DNA of 64,000 bases from Atkinsonella hypoxylon (taxonomy: Eukaryota > Ascomycota > Sordariomycetes > Hypocreales > Clavicipitaceae): the NCBI GenBank assembly GCA_000729835.1, contig JFHB01000041.1, forward strand, positions 62,001 to 126,000. Direction: 5' to 3'. The notes under the pieces were generated by a model. The model was not told the DNA's origin and did not search any database. It saw only the letters and a program-made list of their open reading frames with translations. A program made the position numbers and the translations under genes. This document shows positions 44,891 through 55,823 of the stretch, one piece after another (the first letter of the stretch is position 1; each line of letters begins with the position of its first letter).

Positions 44891-47800
44891 ATGCCTCCAC
44901 AATCGACTCCCCCGCAAGCAGCTCCGCCGCCGGCCACAGAGGCGGCATCCGTCAATGGGACAACACCCGAGATACAAACTGAAGCAAAGACCGAATGGAT
45001 CGTGAACAAGATCACGAACCAACTTCAGACCTGGCAACAAGATGTACGAGAGCACCATTCACGTTTGACCGGCTACATCCTCGAATCCACGAAGCCAACC
45101 GATCGTCGCATACAGACGGGACCAGACCTGTTTGCTAATGTGTCAACGCCGGAAGTGCCTGAGAAGAAGGGCACCACGATGAGAATCAAGTTCAAGCAAC
45201 ATTTTAAAGCCAAGAGAGACCAACGAGAAGCCCATTATGTGCCAGTATGCACCAAGACAAATAAGGACCGAGTACCACCCTATCGGTTCCATCACGTTGA
45301 GATCAAAAAGAATATTCTCACCCCAAATACCATGCTCACGTTCGTGCCGCACCTGAGAGATCTCGAGAGTTCGGAAGAAACCAAATACAACCTTTGGCTG
45401 AAGGAATTGGAGGATATAGATTTGAAGTCTGGTTTCAAACCAATGAACAGAGAAGACAAGCAGAAACTCACTATCCAGAGCGAGAGGGCCGCTACAGTGT
45501 CTCTCTACCTGGATACATGGCTGGAACATGTGGCGATGCCCGGCTGCACCAAGTCAGCCTTGATAAGTTATATGGCTACCCGTGAACCTGACGATGCCAT
45601 AACACCGCAACAAAAAACCGATATTCTCAATTCTCAAGGTGCAGAAAACACCACGCCTGGAGCCAATAGAGCCGCAAAGTTGTTTACCGACGCATTTCAA
45701 CATGTCTTCTGCGATAGTCTGCCTCCGTCCAAACAAATTGATCTTCGAAGGGTGTTGATGCTGGACGAGTCCGTCGACAACATCATGGACTCCAAACCAA
45801 TAGTCAAAGATGCAACAAACGTTGATGCCCCCGAACCCCACGACAGCGAGGATGAGGATGAGTTGGCTGAGACAAATTTAGCTACATATTGTATCTTGGG
45901 TTGTCTCATTTGCTACAGTCACTCTTGCGACCATGGTGAATATGATAACAAGAACATGAAACGGACCTTTTCCATATCATCCTGCTCCCGCCTTTCTGAT
46001 GCCCTGAAAGCACGACGAAAGGGCAGGATCAACGACGTTGTCACTGACAAGACCTGTCGGCGGCAGTGTTATCGGCGCAGTGCTGACCACGTACGAATGC
46101 ATCTGCACCCCCGACCATGGTTGGAGGATGAGATAATAGTGCTTCGATCGTTGTTCACCACGGCGAGATACAGCTCCTTTCAAGGTGATCCGATTTGTCT
46201 TGCAGCTGAATTTCTGGACCGCAGTTGCGACGAAGTATTTGCCGAGTTCAAACTGCTAGGAGTGACACTGCCACAGCCTGAGCCATCTCAAGCGCCCCGT
46301 GCCAGGAACCTGTCCTGGTACGATCGACATCGTAAGGTTCTGTTAGGCGACTGGCAAGACCACACTATCACTCATGCCCACCAGCGCCGGGAGAATCTGG
46401 AACCTTGCTTTCATAATGGCCCTTGTGCGCCGCGCATCTGTTCCTGCGTGGACGCTGGAGTTTTATGTGAGAAGTTTTGTGGCTGTACTGTCGAAGATTG
46501 TGCCTACAAGTTTACGGGGTGTCCTTGTCACTCACAAGGCCAGACCTGCCAACAAAACAAGAAAGACAAGCCTTGCATTTGCGTGCAGCTGAACAGAGAA
46601 TGCGACCCTCAACTTTGCGGCTCGTGCGGCGTCTTGGAACGGGCTGATCCACTGAACGCCAACGATGCCGAGCTGCATGCCACTGGATGTCAGAATTGTG
46701 ATCTACAATGGGGCGGGGGCAAGTCGTTGGTTCTGGGCCAAAGCCAGCTCGAAGGATGTGGCTATGGCCTGTTCACTGCCGAAGATATTGCCCAGGATGA
46801 ATTCGTTATCGAGTACGTCGGAGAGTTGATCACTCATGACGAGGGCGTTCGGCGTGAAGCTCGGCGTGGCGACGTGTTCCGTGAGGAGTCTAATGTTTCA
46901 TATGTTTTTACACTGCTAGAAAATGAGGGCATCTGGGTCGATGCAGCTATCTATGGCAATCTGAGCCGCTACATTAACCATGCATCAGAGCACGATACAC
47001 GCGGATGCAACATCACCCCGCGTATTCTGTATGTGAACGGAGAGTACCGCATCAAATTCACAGCAATGCGAGACATTGAAGCTGGAGAGGAGCTCTTTTT
47101 TAACTACGGAGAGAACTTTCCTAATCTAACAAAGAAGCTACTGGATGACAAGGCAGCCAGGAAGCCAGAATCAAAAGCAAAAGGCACGCGAGCGCAACGG
47201 TCTCAGTATGATGAGCCAGTCCCGCGCAAGGTTGAGAGAACAAGAAGGCCAGGACGTCCGAGAGTGGAGCGAGACCTGTCACCCGGATTTGCTTTGGAAA
47301 CGGACACGGCGCGAGCTCGTCTAACGCGAAAAAGAAAGCGGAGGTTGGACGAGGATGAAGATTTCAGCCCCTTGGCATCGGGGAGGGCAATTCGTGCTGG
47401 CGAATCTGGGAAAGATTCAGGAGACCCAGGTTCGGCTTCAAAACTACGAGGAAGGCCGAAGAAGCCCGGTCAGCCGGAGACGCCTACAAAACGTATGGAG
47501 CTACCCAAGAAGACACGAGGCAAGCGTGGTGGTGCGCGGCCAGGTAGTGGGCGGCCTAGAAAACACCCTCGACCAGCCCCCAAACCAGCATCCGAGAGTT
47601 TTGAATCGACTGCCGATGCGGCAGGACAGTCGTCTGTTATTTCAGAAACGGCGGCGGCGGCAAGCCAGGGCTCGTCACAAGGCTTCGCTACCCCTCGGAC
47701 GAGGCGAATGACCAGGCGTTCAGACAGAGTGCTGCAGGTTCAGGAGATCGAAGATAGTGACGATGCGGGAGAAAGCATGGGCTTCTCAGGCAGCCTGTCT

Positions 47801-47950
47801 AGAAAGTCTAGTCGCCCGGCGACACAGCAAGATCAGGACGGGGACGCGGATGACCAAGACGAGGATGTGATGATCCGGCGGAGAAGCGACAGGGCGTCAA
47901 GAATACGACGACCGCCAGCGAAGTTTCGGGATGATGATATTTGGAACTAA
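44891..47950 (+). CDS. KMT6: H3K27 methyltransferase, E(z)/EZH2 type
   Basis: Catalytic subunit of PRC2 (SET-7 in Neurospora, KMT6 in Fusarium), which writes H3K27me3 for facultative heterochromatin. A single open frame gives 1019 aa from the first ATG; the frame is open a little upstream, so a further 5' exon cannot be excluded. N-terminal regulatory region, then the Cys-rich CXC domain (about 505-585; CFHNGPCAPRICSC, CEKFCGC, CDPQLCGSC), then the SET domain (about 610-745) with LEGCGYGLFTAEDI, GNLSRYINHAS and FFNYGEN, which holds the catalytic Asn-His and Tyr. After SET, a basic low-complexity tail of about 270 residues contains three AT-hook-like GRP cores (GRPRVERD, RGRPKKPG, GRPRKHP). 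CXC before SET separates E(z) from other SET proteins. Confidence 0.94.
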   Translation: MPPQSTPPQAAPPPATEAASVNGTTPEIQTEAKTEWIVNKITNQLQTWQQDVREHHSRLTGYILESTKPTDRRIQTGPDLFANVSTPEVPEKKGTTMRIKFKQHFKAKRDQREAHYVPVCTKTNKDRVPPYRFHHVEIKKNILTPNTMLTFVPHLRDLESSEETKYNLWLKELEDIDLKSGFKPMNREDKQKLTIQSERAATVSLYLDTWLEHVAMPGCTKSALISYMATREPDDAITPQQKTDILNSQGAENTTPGANRAAKLFTDAFQHVFCDSLPPSKQIDLRRVLMLDESVDNIMDSKPIVKDATNVDAPEPHDSEDEDELAETNLATYCILGCLICYSHSCDHGEYDNKNMKRTFSISSCSRLSDALKARRKGRINDVVTDKTCRRQCYRRSADHVRMHLHPRPWLEDEIIVLRSLFTTARYSSFQGDPICLAAEFLDRSCDEVFAEFKLLGVTLPQPEPSQAPRARNLSWYDRHRKVLLGDWQDHTITHAHQRRENLEPCFHNGPCAPRICSCVDAGVLCEKFCGCTVEDCAYKFTGCPCHSQGQTCQQNKKDKPCICVQLNRECDPQLCGSCGVLERADPLNANDAELHATGCQNCDLQWGGGKSLVLGQSQLEGCGYGLFTAEDIAQDEFVIEYVGELITHDEGVRREARRGDVFREESNVSYVFTLLENEGIWVDAAIYGNLSRYINHASEHDTRGCNITPRILYVNGEYRIKFTAMRDIEAGEELFFNYGENFPNLTKKLLDDKAARKPESKAKGTRAQRSQYDEPVPRKVERTRRPGRPRVERDLSPGFALETDTARARLTRKRKRRLDEDEDFSPLASGRAIRAGESGKDSGDPGSASKLRGRPKKPGQPETPTKRMELPKKTRGKRGGARPGSGRPRKHPRPAPKPASESFESTADAAGQSSVISETAAAASQGSSQGFATPRTRRMTRRSDRVLQVQEIEDSDDAGESMGFSGSLSRKSSRPATQQDQDGDADDQDEDVMIRRRSDRASRIRRPPAKFRDDDIWN

Positions 47951-48717
47951 TATTGTGATTGGGAGACGACACAGAATGTCTAGTCCAAGTTCAGATGCTG
48001 TATTTTATCCTGTAATGTCAGGCGCAGCTTATATTGTTCATGACACATTTGAGCGGTCTAGCGTGGGTGACAGCAGAAATGTAATCGGCTCGGCCATCTT
48101 AGCAGCTTGATGCTTTCTATCACGCTGGCTGTTTGGGTTGGCGAATGGTCTGCCGCGGGTTGTTATCTGTTTGGATGGAGTTTTTCCGGAAGAGTGTGGG
48201 ATGGAGAATTGTATGGATAATGTTCAAGGGACTTGGAATTGCTGAAAGAGATCTATATTCATATATGTAGATGTCGATTTGTCCGGGCGTCTCGGCCATC
48301 AAGACTTCTGAGAAGGATGCTGTGTAGTTACCATGTACTTCGTACTGTCACCAGGATCCGGGCTCGCGCGCAAAGGGTAGCTCCTTCCAAGCTCGGTTCT
48401 GGGTGGGACAAGGGCACTAGGCACATGGGAGGGGCAGCGGCGGACAAAGCGATGACGTACTTGTATTCCTTTGGCTGTGACTGCTTGCCTTGCCTTGCTT
48501 GCGGCCAGCAAAACTAGCCACCTTGCTTCAGCTCACACTGCCACACGTTCCTCTTCCCGCTCGTTCGATCCCTACCAATATCCAAGAGTCTCCTAAAACT
48601 CCATCCCGCCCAAGATTGCATCCTCTCAATAACAACGATCCGCCAGCTGTAACTGCCTCCAGACTCATTGCTCGTGTAACGTGTCGCTGGTCGAGGTCTT
48701 TCGCTGCCGCCGCCACA
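47951..48717. other. Intergenic region between KMT6 and the BAP31-like gene
   Basis: About 0.77 kb, holding the 3' flank of KMT6 and the promoter of the next gene; a C-rich leader precedes the ATG at 48718. No other gene seen. Confidence 0.55.
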
Positions 48718-49606
48718 ATGACGCTCTACTACACTCTCGTGAGTTTGTCGTTCACGCCCCAGGCCCCTTTGAGTCAGAAGAAGAAGCCGAATTGACCGCG
48801 CACCAAGGTGTTTTTCCTTCTCGTCATAGAGATGGTGCTTTTCATGCTCCTTCTCGTTCCCCTTCCCTTCACAGCCAGGCGAAAGGTCTTTACGTATGTA
48901 GCAATTTTGGCATTAGTCTCCCCCCCCTCCTCGAGCTTACGTATGAACTGACCGCCATTGAATAGCTTCATCTCTGAGAACCCGATCGTGTCCAAGATTA
49001 TGCACTGGCTGCGAATCACCTTTGTTTTCATCTTGATTCTCTTTATTGACAGCGTAAACCGAGTGTACCGCGTGCAGCTCGAAGTCATTGCTGCGGGAGA
49101 GCAGACCTCAAAAGGACCGTAAGTACAACCTCATAGCGCTTTCATGCGCGGCGCCGCAGCTCCTCGAGGACAGTTGCGGCAAGGTCCCATACATTATGAT
49201 AGACAGCGTTAGCCATGAGAAATTCAGCTGCTGACGAGTGGATCGGAGAAACAGTGCCGTACTGGGTCACGAACGCCTCGAAGTCCAGGCTCGCAAGTTC
49301 TACTCTCAGCGCAACATGTACCTCTGCGGCTTTACTCTCTTCCTCTCGCTCATCCTGAATCGCATGTACCACATGATTCTCGACAACATGCACCTTCAGG
49401 ACAAGGTTAGGGCCTTTGAAAGCAACAAGAACTACAAGGAGGGCAAGGCGAGCGAGGTGGATGAGCTGAAGAAGAAGTTGTCGCAGAAGGAGACGGATCT
49501 GCAGACGTTAAAGAAGCAGAGTGAGCAGCTGTACAAAAGCTACAATGATTTGGGAGACCAAGTGGCTGCTAGGGATGGTGCTGCCGAGGTCAAGAAGGCG
49601 AAATAA
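48718..49606 (+). CDS. BAP31/Yet-like ER membrane protein
   Basis: Four exons (48718-48738, 48808-48893, 48966-49118, 49255-49606) give 203 aa. Three membrane segments are visible: LVFFLLVIEMVLFMLLLVPLPF (about 7-28), ITFVFILILFIDSVNRVY (about 50-67) and MYLCGFTLFLSLILNRMY (about 105-122), followed by a coiled-coil tail (EVDELKKKLSQKETDLQTLKKQ). The protein ends KKAK, a canonical KKXX retrieval signal. This is the B-cell receptor-associated protein 31 fold, yeast Yet1/Yet3, which act in ER export and protein quality control. The first exon codes only seven residues (MTLYYTL); its identity is supported by the family N-terminus. A minus-strand ORF at 49142-49393 is a shadow. Confidence 0.92.
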
Positions 49607-50230
49607 GTTCGGCGCCCAATACTGGTCCTAGTCGAATAAGATGCAATGTCATAGGATGCAACGAGCTGTCTTGTCGTCGCTTGCACGCTATGAGCTGTGA
49701 AGAAAACTTGGTTGGAGTATGAAAAGGTTGGCAAGGTCTTGTAAGAGACGCATTGGATGTGACTTGAATACGTTGGTAGAAACGGCGTCTATTCAAGGAC
49801 AGATTTATGATTGAATACACTTTTACGTTATAGATCAGTGATGTGCAACAAAGACTTGAACTGTCGCAGATGGCATGTTTGGCCTACCGCTTTGACAATG
49901 CATCTTTTGTGGCTGTTGAGCACGGCATGTTACTTTGTGCTCTCAGTGTTGTTCCTTTCTGACTCTCTTGACCTATTCCAGCCTCAGCATCACAGGGATT
50001 GGATATGGGTAACTTAACTCGGACATATCGACGCACGACGGATCCAGAAGATAAACATTCGCGCATGTTTACGCAAGTGTACACATACACGTATGTTGTT
50101 GCCATCGCACTTACAGATAAACAATCACCCACAAGTTCATGTCCGTACTTGACAGCTCTGATATTCCGAGAACACCAGCAAAGGCACATCATCTGATCAT
50201 ATTAAGTGTGCTTCTCGCGCGAAGAGGCCA
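49607..50230. other. Convergent 3' intergenic region
   Basis: About 0.62 kb between converging genes. Short ORFs do not resemble proteins. No RNA gene recognised. Confidence 0.55.
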
Positions 50231-51583
50231 TCAATGAGCCTCCACTGATGCTGGGGCCACTCCGTTACCCGGATCAAGGGCCGAGGCAGCTTGCTTCGCC
50301 CTCGCCCTCGTCCTCGCCGCAGCCTGTTCCTCCCGAATGGCCGCCAAGATGTCGGGATACCACCTCTCACCAACATCAGGATGACTCTTGACCCTATTCC
50401 GAAGCGTAGCCTCGCCCAGCGTCCTGGCCACGGCGCCCCGGCGAAAGGTAAACTCCACGTCGTCGATTCTCCCTCCCGTCCGCGCCACCACCCTGTTCCG
50501 CAGCTGCCTCACCTCCTCAGGCACCTTGCCCACGCCGACCGTCTCCAGCTCATCAAAGTCCGCATCCAGCCTGACGCCCTGGAAGAAGGGGATGGAGAAG
50601 CGCGGTCCGGACCCGGCGGCGGGCGACAGGACCCGGTGCGTAGTCGACACGCACACGCCCTGCGTCAAGGCCTCCATGCCCTGCCCTATGGCGACCACCA
50701 GCGTGCCGTCGATGGGCGGGCAGTCGATCCAGTGGCCCTGGACGTTCTGCACCTGCAGGCCCTTGTGAGCCGTGGCCTGCAGCAAGTAGCTGGTCAGCAT
50801 GCTGTCCTTGTGCGGGCCGACGCCTTGGCCGGCGCCGCGGCCCAGCTGCGCCATGTCCGGGTACTTGACGATCTTGAGCTTGTGCTGCTGGTTCTCGTCG
50901 ACGTACTTTGTGAATGCGTCGCGGGGTAGCTGGATGGCCTCGGCGACCAGCGAGGTGAAGGACATGGACATCTCGCCCATGCGGCGCATGTACTCTGTGT
51001 ATGTTGTCCGGAAGCCAGGTGCGTGTTGCTCGGACGGCCACTGGTTCGGCGAGAGGAGGTTGTGGTACCGTGGGGAGCCGGGCGAGGGGAGGGGGTGCTC
51101 GGTGGACAGGTCGATCTGTTCGCGGTGGTCGACTTGGCCGGCTGTGATTTCGGCGGAGAGACGGGAGTATCCTAGGAAAGAGTTGGCGTTTTTCATTTCG
51201 ATTTTGAGTCTGTGGGTGATCTTTAGAGCCTGTTATTTTCCCTTGTGATTTTTTTTTTTTTTCCTTGAAAAAAAATAAAAATAAAAATAAATAAAAATTG
51301 AAAGAAAACAAAAAAAAAAGAAAAAGAAAAGGAAAAAAAAAAGTTATGCGCAAAGCCGTTGTTGGCCGAGGGAGCAAACTTACTTCTCTTCCATGGGAAT
51401 GTCAAAGAACGCCTTTCCCTGGCGAATCACTTCCTCAAACAGGTCCTTTGGGATGCCGACATTGGCAAGATACAAGAATCCTACTTCCATGAGCGCATGG
51501 CGCAGCTGGTCCAGGAACTCGGGCTTCGAGTCCGGGTGTCTGGCTAGTTGCAGGTCCAGAATAGGAATGGACGTGAAGGACAT
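50231..51583 (-). CDS. 2-oxoglutarate/Fe(II) dioxygenase, isopenicillin N synthase-like
   Basis: Two exons (51384-51583, 50231-51209) give 392 aa. The N-terminal DIOX_N part has IPILDLQLARHPDSK and ALMEVGFLYLANVGIP; the catalytic jelly roll has VGPHKDSMLTSYL, the first His and Asp of the HxD...H iron triad, GLQVQNVQGHWIDCPP, then the distal His in STTHRVLSP and the 2OG-binding Arg in PRFSIPFF. A long Glu/Ala/Arg tail follows. The intron (51210-51383, 174 nt) is long for this window and made of A/T-rich low complexity. No neighbouring biosynthetic genes, so the substrate is unknown; it is not part of a visible secondary-metabolite cluster. Family-level call only. Confidence 0.9.
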
Positions 51584-52048
51584 GGTTGTCGATGCGGGAA
51601 TGACGAGGCGTGCGGCGAGACGGTGATGGCGCTGGGTTCGTAGTGAGCTTTACAATGGACCAAGGACAGAGTGCTTGGCAGGATTCTTGCAATGTGGTCT
51701 GTTTTATTTTACTGAAGATGCGAAAAGGAGAAAAATGAGCAGATATATGGCAGGCTCGAGATGGTCCTATACACCCTCACCTTCTCGCGTTCACAGATGG
51801 CGCCATCGCGCGACCCCTCTGTCGCCGACCCGCCTGCTCGTTGCCGCTGCCGCTGCCGCTACCGGACGACATGGTGGCAGACATGCGGGTGCCGCGGAAT
51901 TATGTGAACGTCAGCCTTTGCCGTCACGCGGATTCTCTCCAGAACTTGTATTCCTGAACCTGTACCCCGAAATGAACCATCTTCCATGGTGAATATACGC
52001 CACTTTCGCCTAATACACACGCAACGCAAACTATATGCAAGCTCATGA
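51584..52048. other. Intergenic region between two minus-strand genes
   Basis: 465 bases holding the 3' flank of UTP17 and the promoter of the dioxygenase gene. No gene seen. Confidence 0.55.
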
Positions 52049-55000
52049 TTATTCTCCAAGGGGCTTCGTAGCCAAAAGCCCAGTAACCTTGTAAAACATG
52101 TCTTCGATGGATGGAGCCGCAAACGCAGGCGCTGCATCAAAGATTTCTGTCAAAAATTGCGGAGGAAGGATGTTCACGTCGACGTCGTCTTCATCCTCGT
52201 CGTCCTCATCCTTCATGTCCACATCACCGTCGGTTGCATCTCCATTTTCCACCTCATCTTCGCTAGCCGCTTCTAAGGCCGCGCCCGTCTCAGCGGCTTC
52301 GGAGGGCCAATTTGCTTTGGGTAGGACGTCGTTGCTTGCCGGAGGGTCGTCTAATCGCAGATCTTGAAGCGGCTGTACAGTTGCCAGAGAGAATGGGTTC
52401 GCGCCTTCGGCAATCACCCATACTTGCGCCGCATCATCGAGGGCAATGAAGCCACTGGTTGAAGGCGCTGATACGAGACTGACAATTCTGTGAGGTGTTG
52501 TTCTGACTAGCAACGGTTCTGCATCTTCCGGGTCGAAAACACCAATGCTGGACACGCCACCAACGGGCACCGTGACTGCGAAATGCCCCGAAGTGTGGTC
52601 AACCGCTAACTGCAGCAAGTTGGAGGCGCCAGTCATCTTGGGTATGGCAATGCCATATCTTAGTTCGTCGCTAACAACGTCATATACTCTAAGGTTATCG
52701 GATAGAACAACAATGTATGAAGATAATGCACGGATTGTTTGGAGCTTGCCCTCCCACAAACCTTCCAACCTCTTCACACTATGCCCAGGTGTAACATCAA
52801 TGATGAACACAACGCCGGAATTGACGGCACCAAAGGCAACAAATAAAGTAGAGCCATCATCTGAAAACGTAAGACTACCTTGCACCTCAACTGGGTGCGT
52901 TGGGTCCACAACATCGGTGCCATCATCAATACTGGTACCGTAACCAACAGCAATGATTTGGTCGCAAGTCCAAGATACTGCATTTTTTCCCTGGTCATCT
53001 TTGACAATGACACCGTTGTTGTGTCTAAGTCGCGGCCGCCACATGCGAACAACCCCATCAGCGCCAATGGTCGCGAATGCGCAGGATGTGGGATCGGCTG
53101 CTATATCAAGCACCTTTTCTGGATTTCTTATAGCATGGGGAGCGTTGATCCTTGATACCAGAGCCAGCGATTCACCGTTGTCGCGGACTTCCCAGAACTT
53201 CAGATGTATCTCTTGTCTCTCCCGGATGAATTGTTCTCTCAGATCGATAGAGATATCTCCCACGTCCCTTTCCGATGGCTGCCATTCATCAACGCTCGCC
53301 AACCAGCCTCCATCTGAGGAGAAGGCAATGTTTGTTATCAGCGGTTCGTCAATAACTTGTCCTTTATTAGTAATGTTTACGTCGGTTGGCTGAGTTCGCG
53401 CGAGCGCCTGCTTTGAGACACTGGTGAAAGATTGCAAGTCGAAAGATTGCAGCATCGGAGCAGAAAAGTGTCCAGACATGGTCGCCTGCCTCCCATTGCC
53501 CACACACACATGGAGTCGTGATGGGTCAGTGGGCCTGATAGCGGCTGGTATCGATCTCTTGACGTGCTGTGATGCATCCCATGCGCGGCGAACAAGTAAG
53601 TCTTTAGGCTCTGAAGAATCAACAGCAGCCGACTGAATCCCTGCAACATACGCAGTAGGTTTCATCTCGGCGGTAGATAGAATCATTGCGGAGTTGTCGT
53701 CCATATGGAGTACATACGATGATCCGGTAGCCGACACAACGATGTTCTCAATACTTCCCGACAGGTGAGGAAGGAAATCTTTCTTTGAAGTGTCAACTTG
53801 CCAGACGACGAGGACATTTTCAGAGCCTCCCGATATGAAGTAGTTTCCTGGCGTACATAGGTTAATTTATAATGAATCAAATCGCATGGGGAGCAAATAC
53901 ATACCATCTCTAGACCACTTCACCGCGTGCACAGCTTTGCGGTGCCAGTGATGTTTTTGTACTTCCAGCCCATCTTTATCCTTGACTTGATGATTCTTTC
54001 TCGCAGTAACGGATGCAATTACATTGCGGTAAATGTATATACTGCCTCTGGCCCCTCCAACAATAACATCAACCATACTGTCTGAGGCAGACTGGTTTTT
54101 CTTGCTGCCTGAGAATGGCTGTCGTTGTCTCAAGTCGATGCACGTGATGAGATCGGGGCCGTCGAAAGAGAAGAAATCATATTTAAGCTCTTGCAAGCTT
54201 CCCACTGGGCCAGAGACTGCGCCAAAGAACAATTGATCCTGGAATGCGCCAACAATGATATGCCCATCGTCACTACATTCGAGAAGTTGAAGTCCGTGAC
54301 CCTGCCTTCTGAGATTGAGAAGATTTTTTGACTGAGTTTCACCACCTTCGTCAGGATCATAGGCAACAATATCCATACGTGTCGCCCTATCAGCTTCCGT
54401 AATCAAAAGGACCTCTTTTCCCGCTACAGATGCAGACGGTACAACTACCAGAGCCTTTGCTGTGCCAGATACAGTCTGAAAAGTTGGGACGGGAACTTCG
54501 TTCAGTGTCCATCTAACGCAATAGACGTTTCCGTCGGAGCAAATCACCCATACGAGCTGCGGGTTGCTTTTTGATAATCGTGTTGCGACGATTCGGACGG
54601 GCATTGAACCTTTGGTCGAAGAGATGTCATGGGTGGTAATCGGAATACGTCGAACAAGAAGGGAGTCTGTAGCGTTGTATATTTGAAGTGATGTGTTGTA
54701 GGTCAAGATCAGATACCTTTTTCGGGTGGATTAGCAAGATCAATGCCTCTCAAAACAGTCATTCTAGTGTCTCACTTGTCATCGGCCGTGAGGACGGGGT
54801 CAATATCTTGCATTCTGCCGCCCATTGGCTTTGAGATTTTCCAGCCTGCCTCGCCCTCATCAGACTGGCGAATGACTTCTTTGGGACAAAAATTCGACAA
54901 TAGCTTGCTTCTACTGGGCATATCAGCCTCCGTGTGCTTGCACTTCCGCGACGTAGACACATCGTCGCCATTGGCTTGGCTGTCACGACTTTGCTGCCGG

Positions 55001-55092
55001 TGTCTCTTGGGCTTCCCATCGCTGTCGTTGATGTCTCGCTTGCGCTTCTTCGTTCTGTCGTCTCTGGCCCGAAGATTCTTTTTGCCGGCCAT
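52049..55092 (-). CDS. UTP17: U3 snoRNP WD-repeat protein Utp17/Nan1 (WDR75)
   Basis: Component of the t-UTP/UtpA subcomplex of the small-subunit processome, needed for pre-18S rRNA synthesis and processing. Three exons (54776-55092, 53905-54716, 52049-53847) give 975 aa. A basic nuclear-signal N-terminus (AGKKNLRARDDRTKKRKR) leads to WD-type repeats, seen as VKWSRDGNYFISGGSENVLVVWQ, ITNIAFSSDGGWLASVD, CAFATIGADGVVRMWR and SLTFSDDGSTLFVAFG. The C-terminus ends in an acidic stretch (Asp/Glu-rich, about 900-940) and a short conserved tail (PPQFLTEIFDAAPAFAAPS). The junction between exons 2 and 3 falls inside a WD repeat. Divergent to RPB10 over 320 bases, so co-regulation with ribosome synthesis is possible. 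Confidence 0.92.
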
Positions 55093-55412
55093 TTTTTTGG
55101 ATCCTGGTATTCCTCTCTCAATTATAGAGAAATCTTGAAGCACCCAGCCAAGCCAGAAAATAAATACCGCACCGCTGTCGACAAATTCGCAGGCTTGCAG
55201 CAAAATCGGCTAAGATCGCCTGCGCTGCCCAAGAAATTTCGGTCCCGCAGTGAACTTTTTGCTGATAAGATAAGAACAGTGAACCGGCAAAACCTCGGTA
55301 GGTCAAGTATTTTCGAAGTCCAACTTGTGACGCGCAGGCAAAGATGCCCACCACAATCGCAATATTCTTCTCGACCCTTGAATGCTATCTGAGTCGTATT
55401 TCTTGCACCACC
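55093..55412. promoter_or_regulatory. Bidirectional promoter of UTP17 and RPB10
   Basis: 320 bases between the start codons of two ribosome-biogenesis-related genes. A GATAAGATAAG block (55264-55274), two overlapping GATA-factor-like sites, lies in the middle. Function of those sites is not shown by sequence alone. Confidence 0.6.
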
Positions 55413-55823
55413 ATGATTATTCCTATTCGATGTTTCTCGTGCGGCAAGGTGAATTAAATTCTCTTTCTATTTAAAGGAGTGTTCGCTGATTTTTGCAGGT
55501 CACGGGTGACCTCTGGGAGCGCTACCTCCAGCTGATTGCCGATCCAAGAAAAACCGATGGGTAAGTTTGCCCGTTGTAGCTGAGCCGAGTGGAACTTGAC
55601 AAGCTGATTCAAATGGAAAGTGATGCCATGGACGAGCTCGGTTTGAAGCGATACTGCTGCCGTCGCATGATCATGACACATGTCGATCTCATCGAGAAGC
55701 TCTTGAAGTACGTATAATTCTGATCGACCTATATCTCTGCGGACGCGTCGACCCTAATGGTAACCTAGGTATACTCCCGACGGACGAAATGAGAAGAAGC
55801 AAAGGCTCAACGAACTAGCGTGA
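55413..55823 (+). CDS. RPB10: RNA polymerases I, II and III shared subunit RPB10
   Basis: Common small zinc subunit of the three nuclear RNA polymerases. Four exons (55413-55448, 55499-55560, 55621-55707, 55769-55823) give 79 aa. The zinc site is the CxxC of MIIPIRCFSCGK and the CC pair in LKRYCCRRMIMTHVDLIEKLL; VTGDLWERYLQLI lies between. All diagnostic residues of the Rpb10/archaeal RpoN family are present. A short C-terminal extension (YTPDGRNEKKQRLNELA) is usual in fungi. Exons of 36-87 nt and introns of 50-61 nt make it invisible as an ORF; I joined it by family sequence. The start sits in a CACCATG context. Confidence 0.95.

Noticed and set aside
50553..51377. 274-aa minus-strand ORF in another frame of the dioxygenase gene
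   Set aside because: Overlaps the true frame; poly-Phe start comes from the intron tract, the rest is Arg/Pro-rich shadow.
50231..51583. Secondary-metabolite (beta-lactam-like) cluster around the 2OG oxygenase
   Set aside because: Neighbours are UTP17 and a BAP31-like gene; no synthase, transporter or regulator is present.
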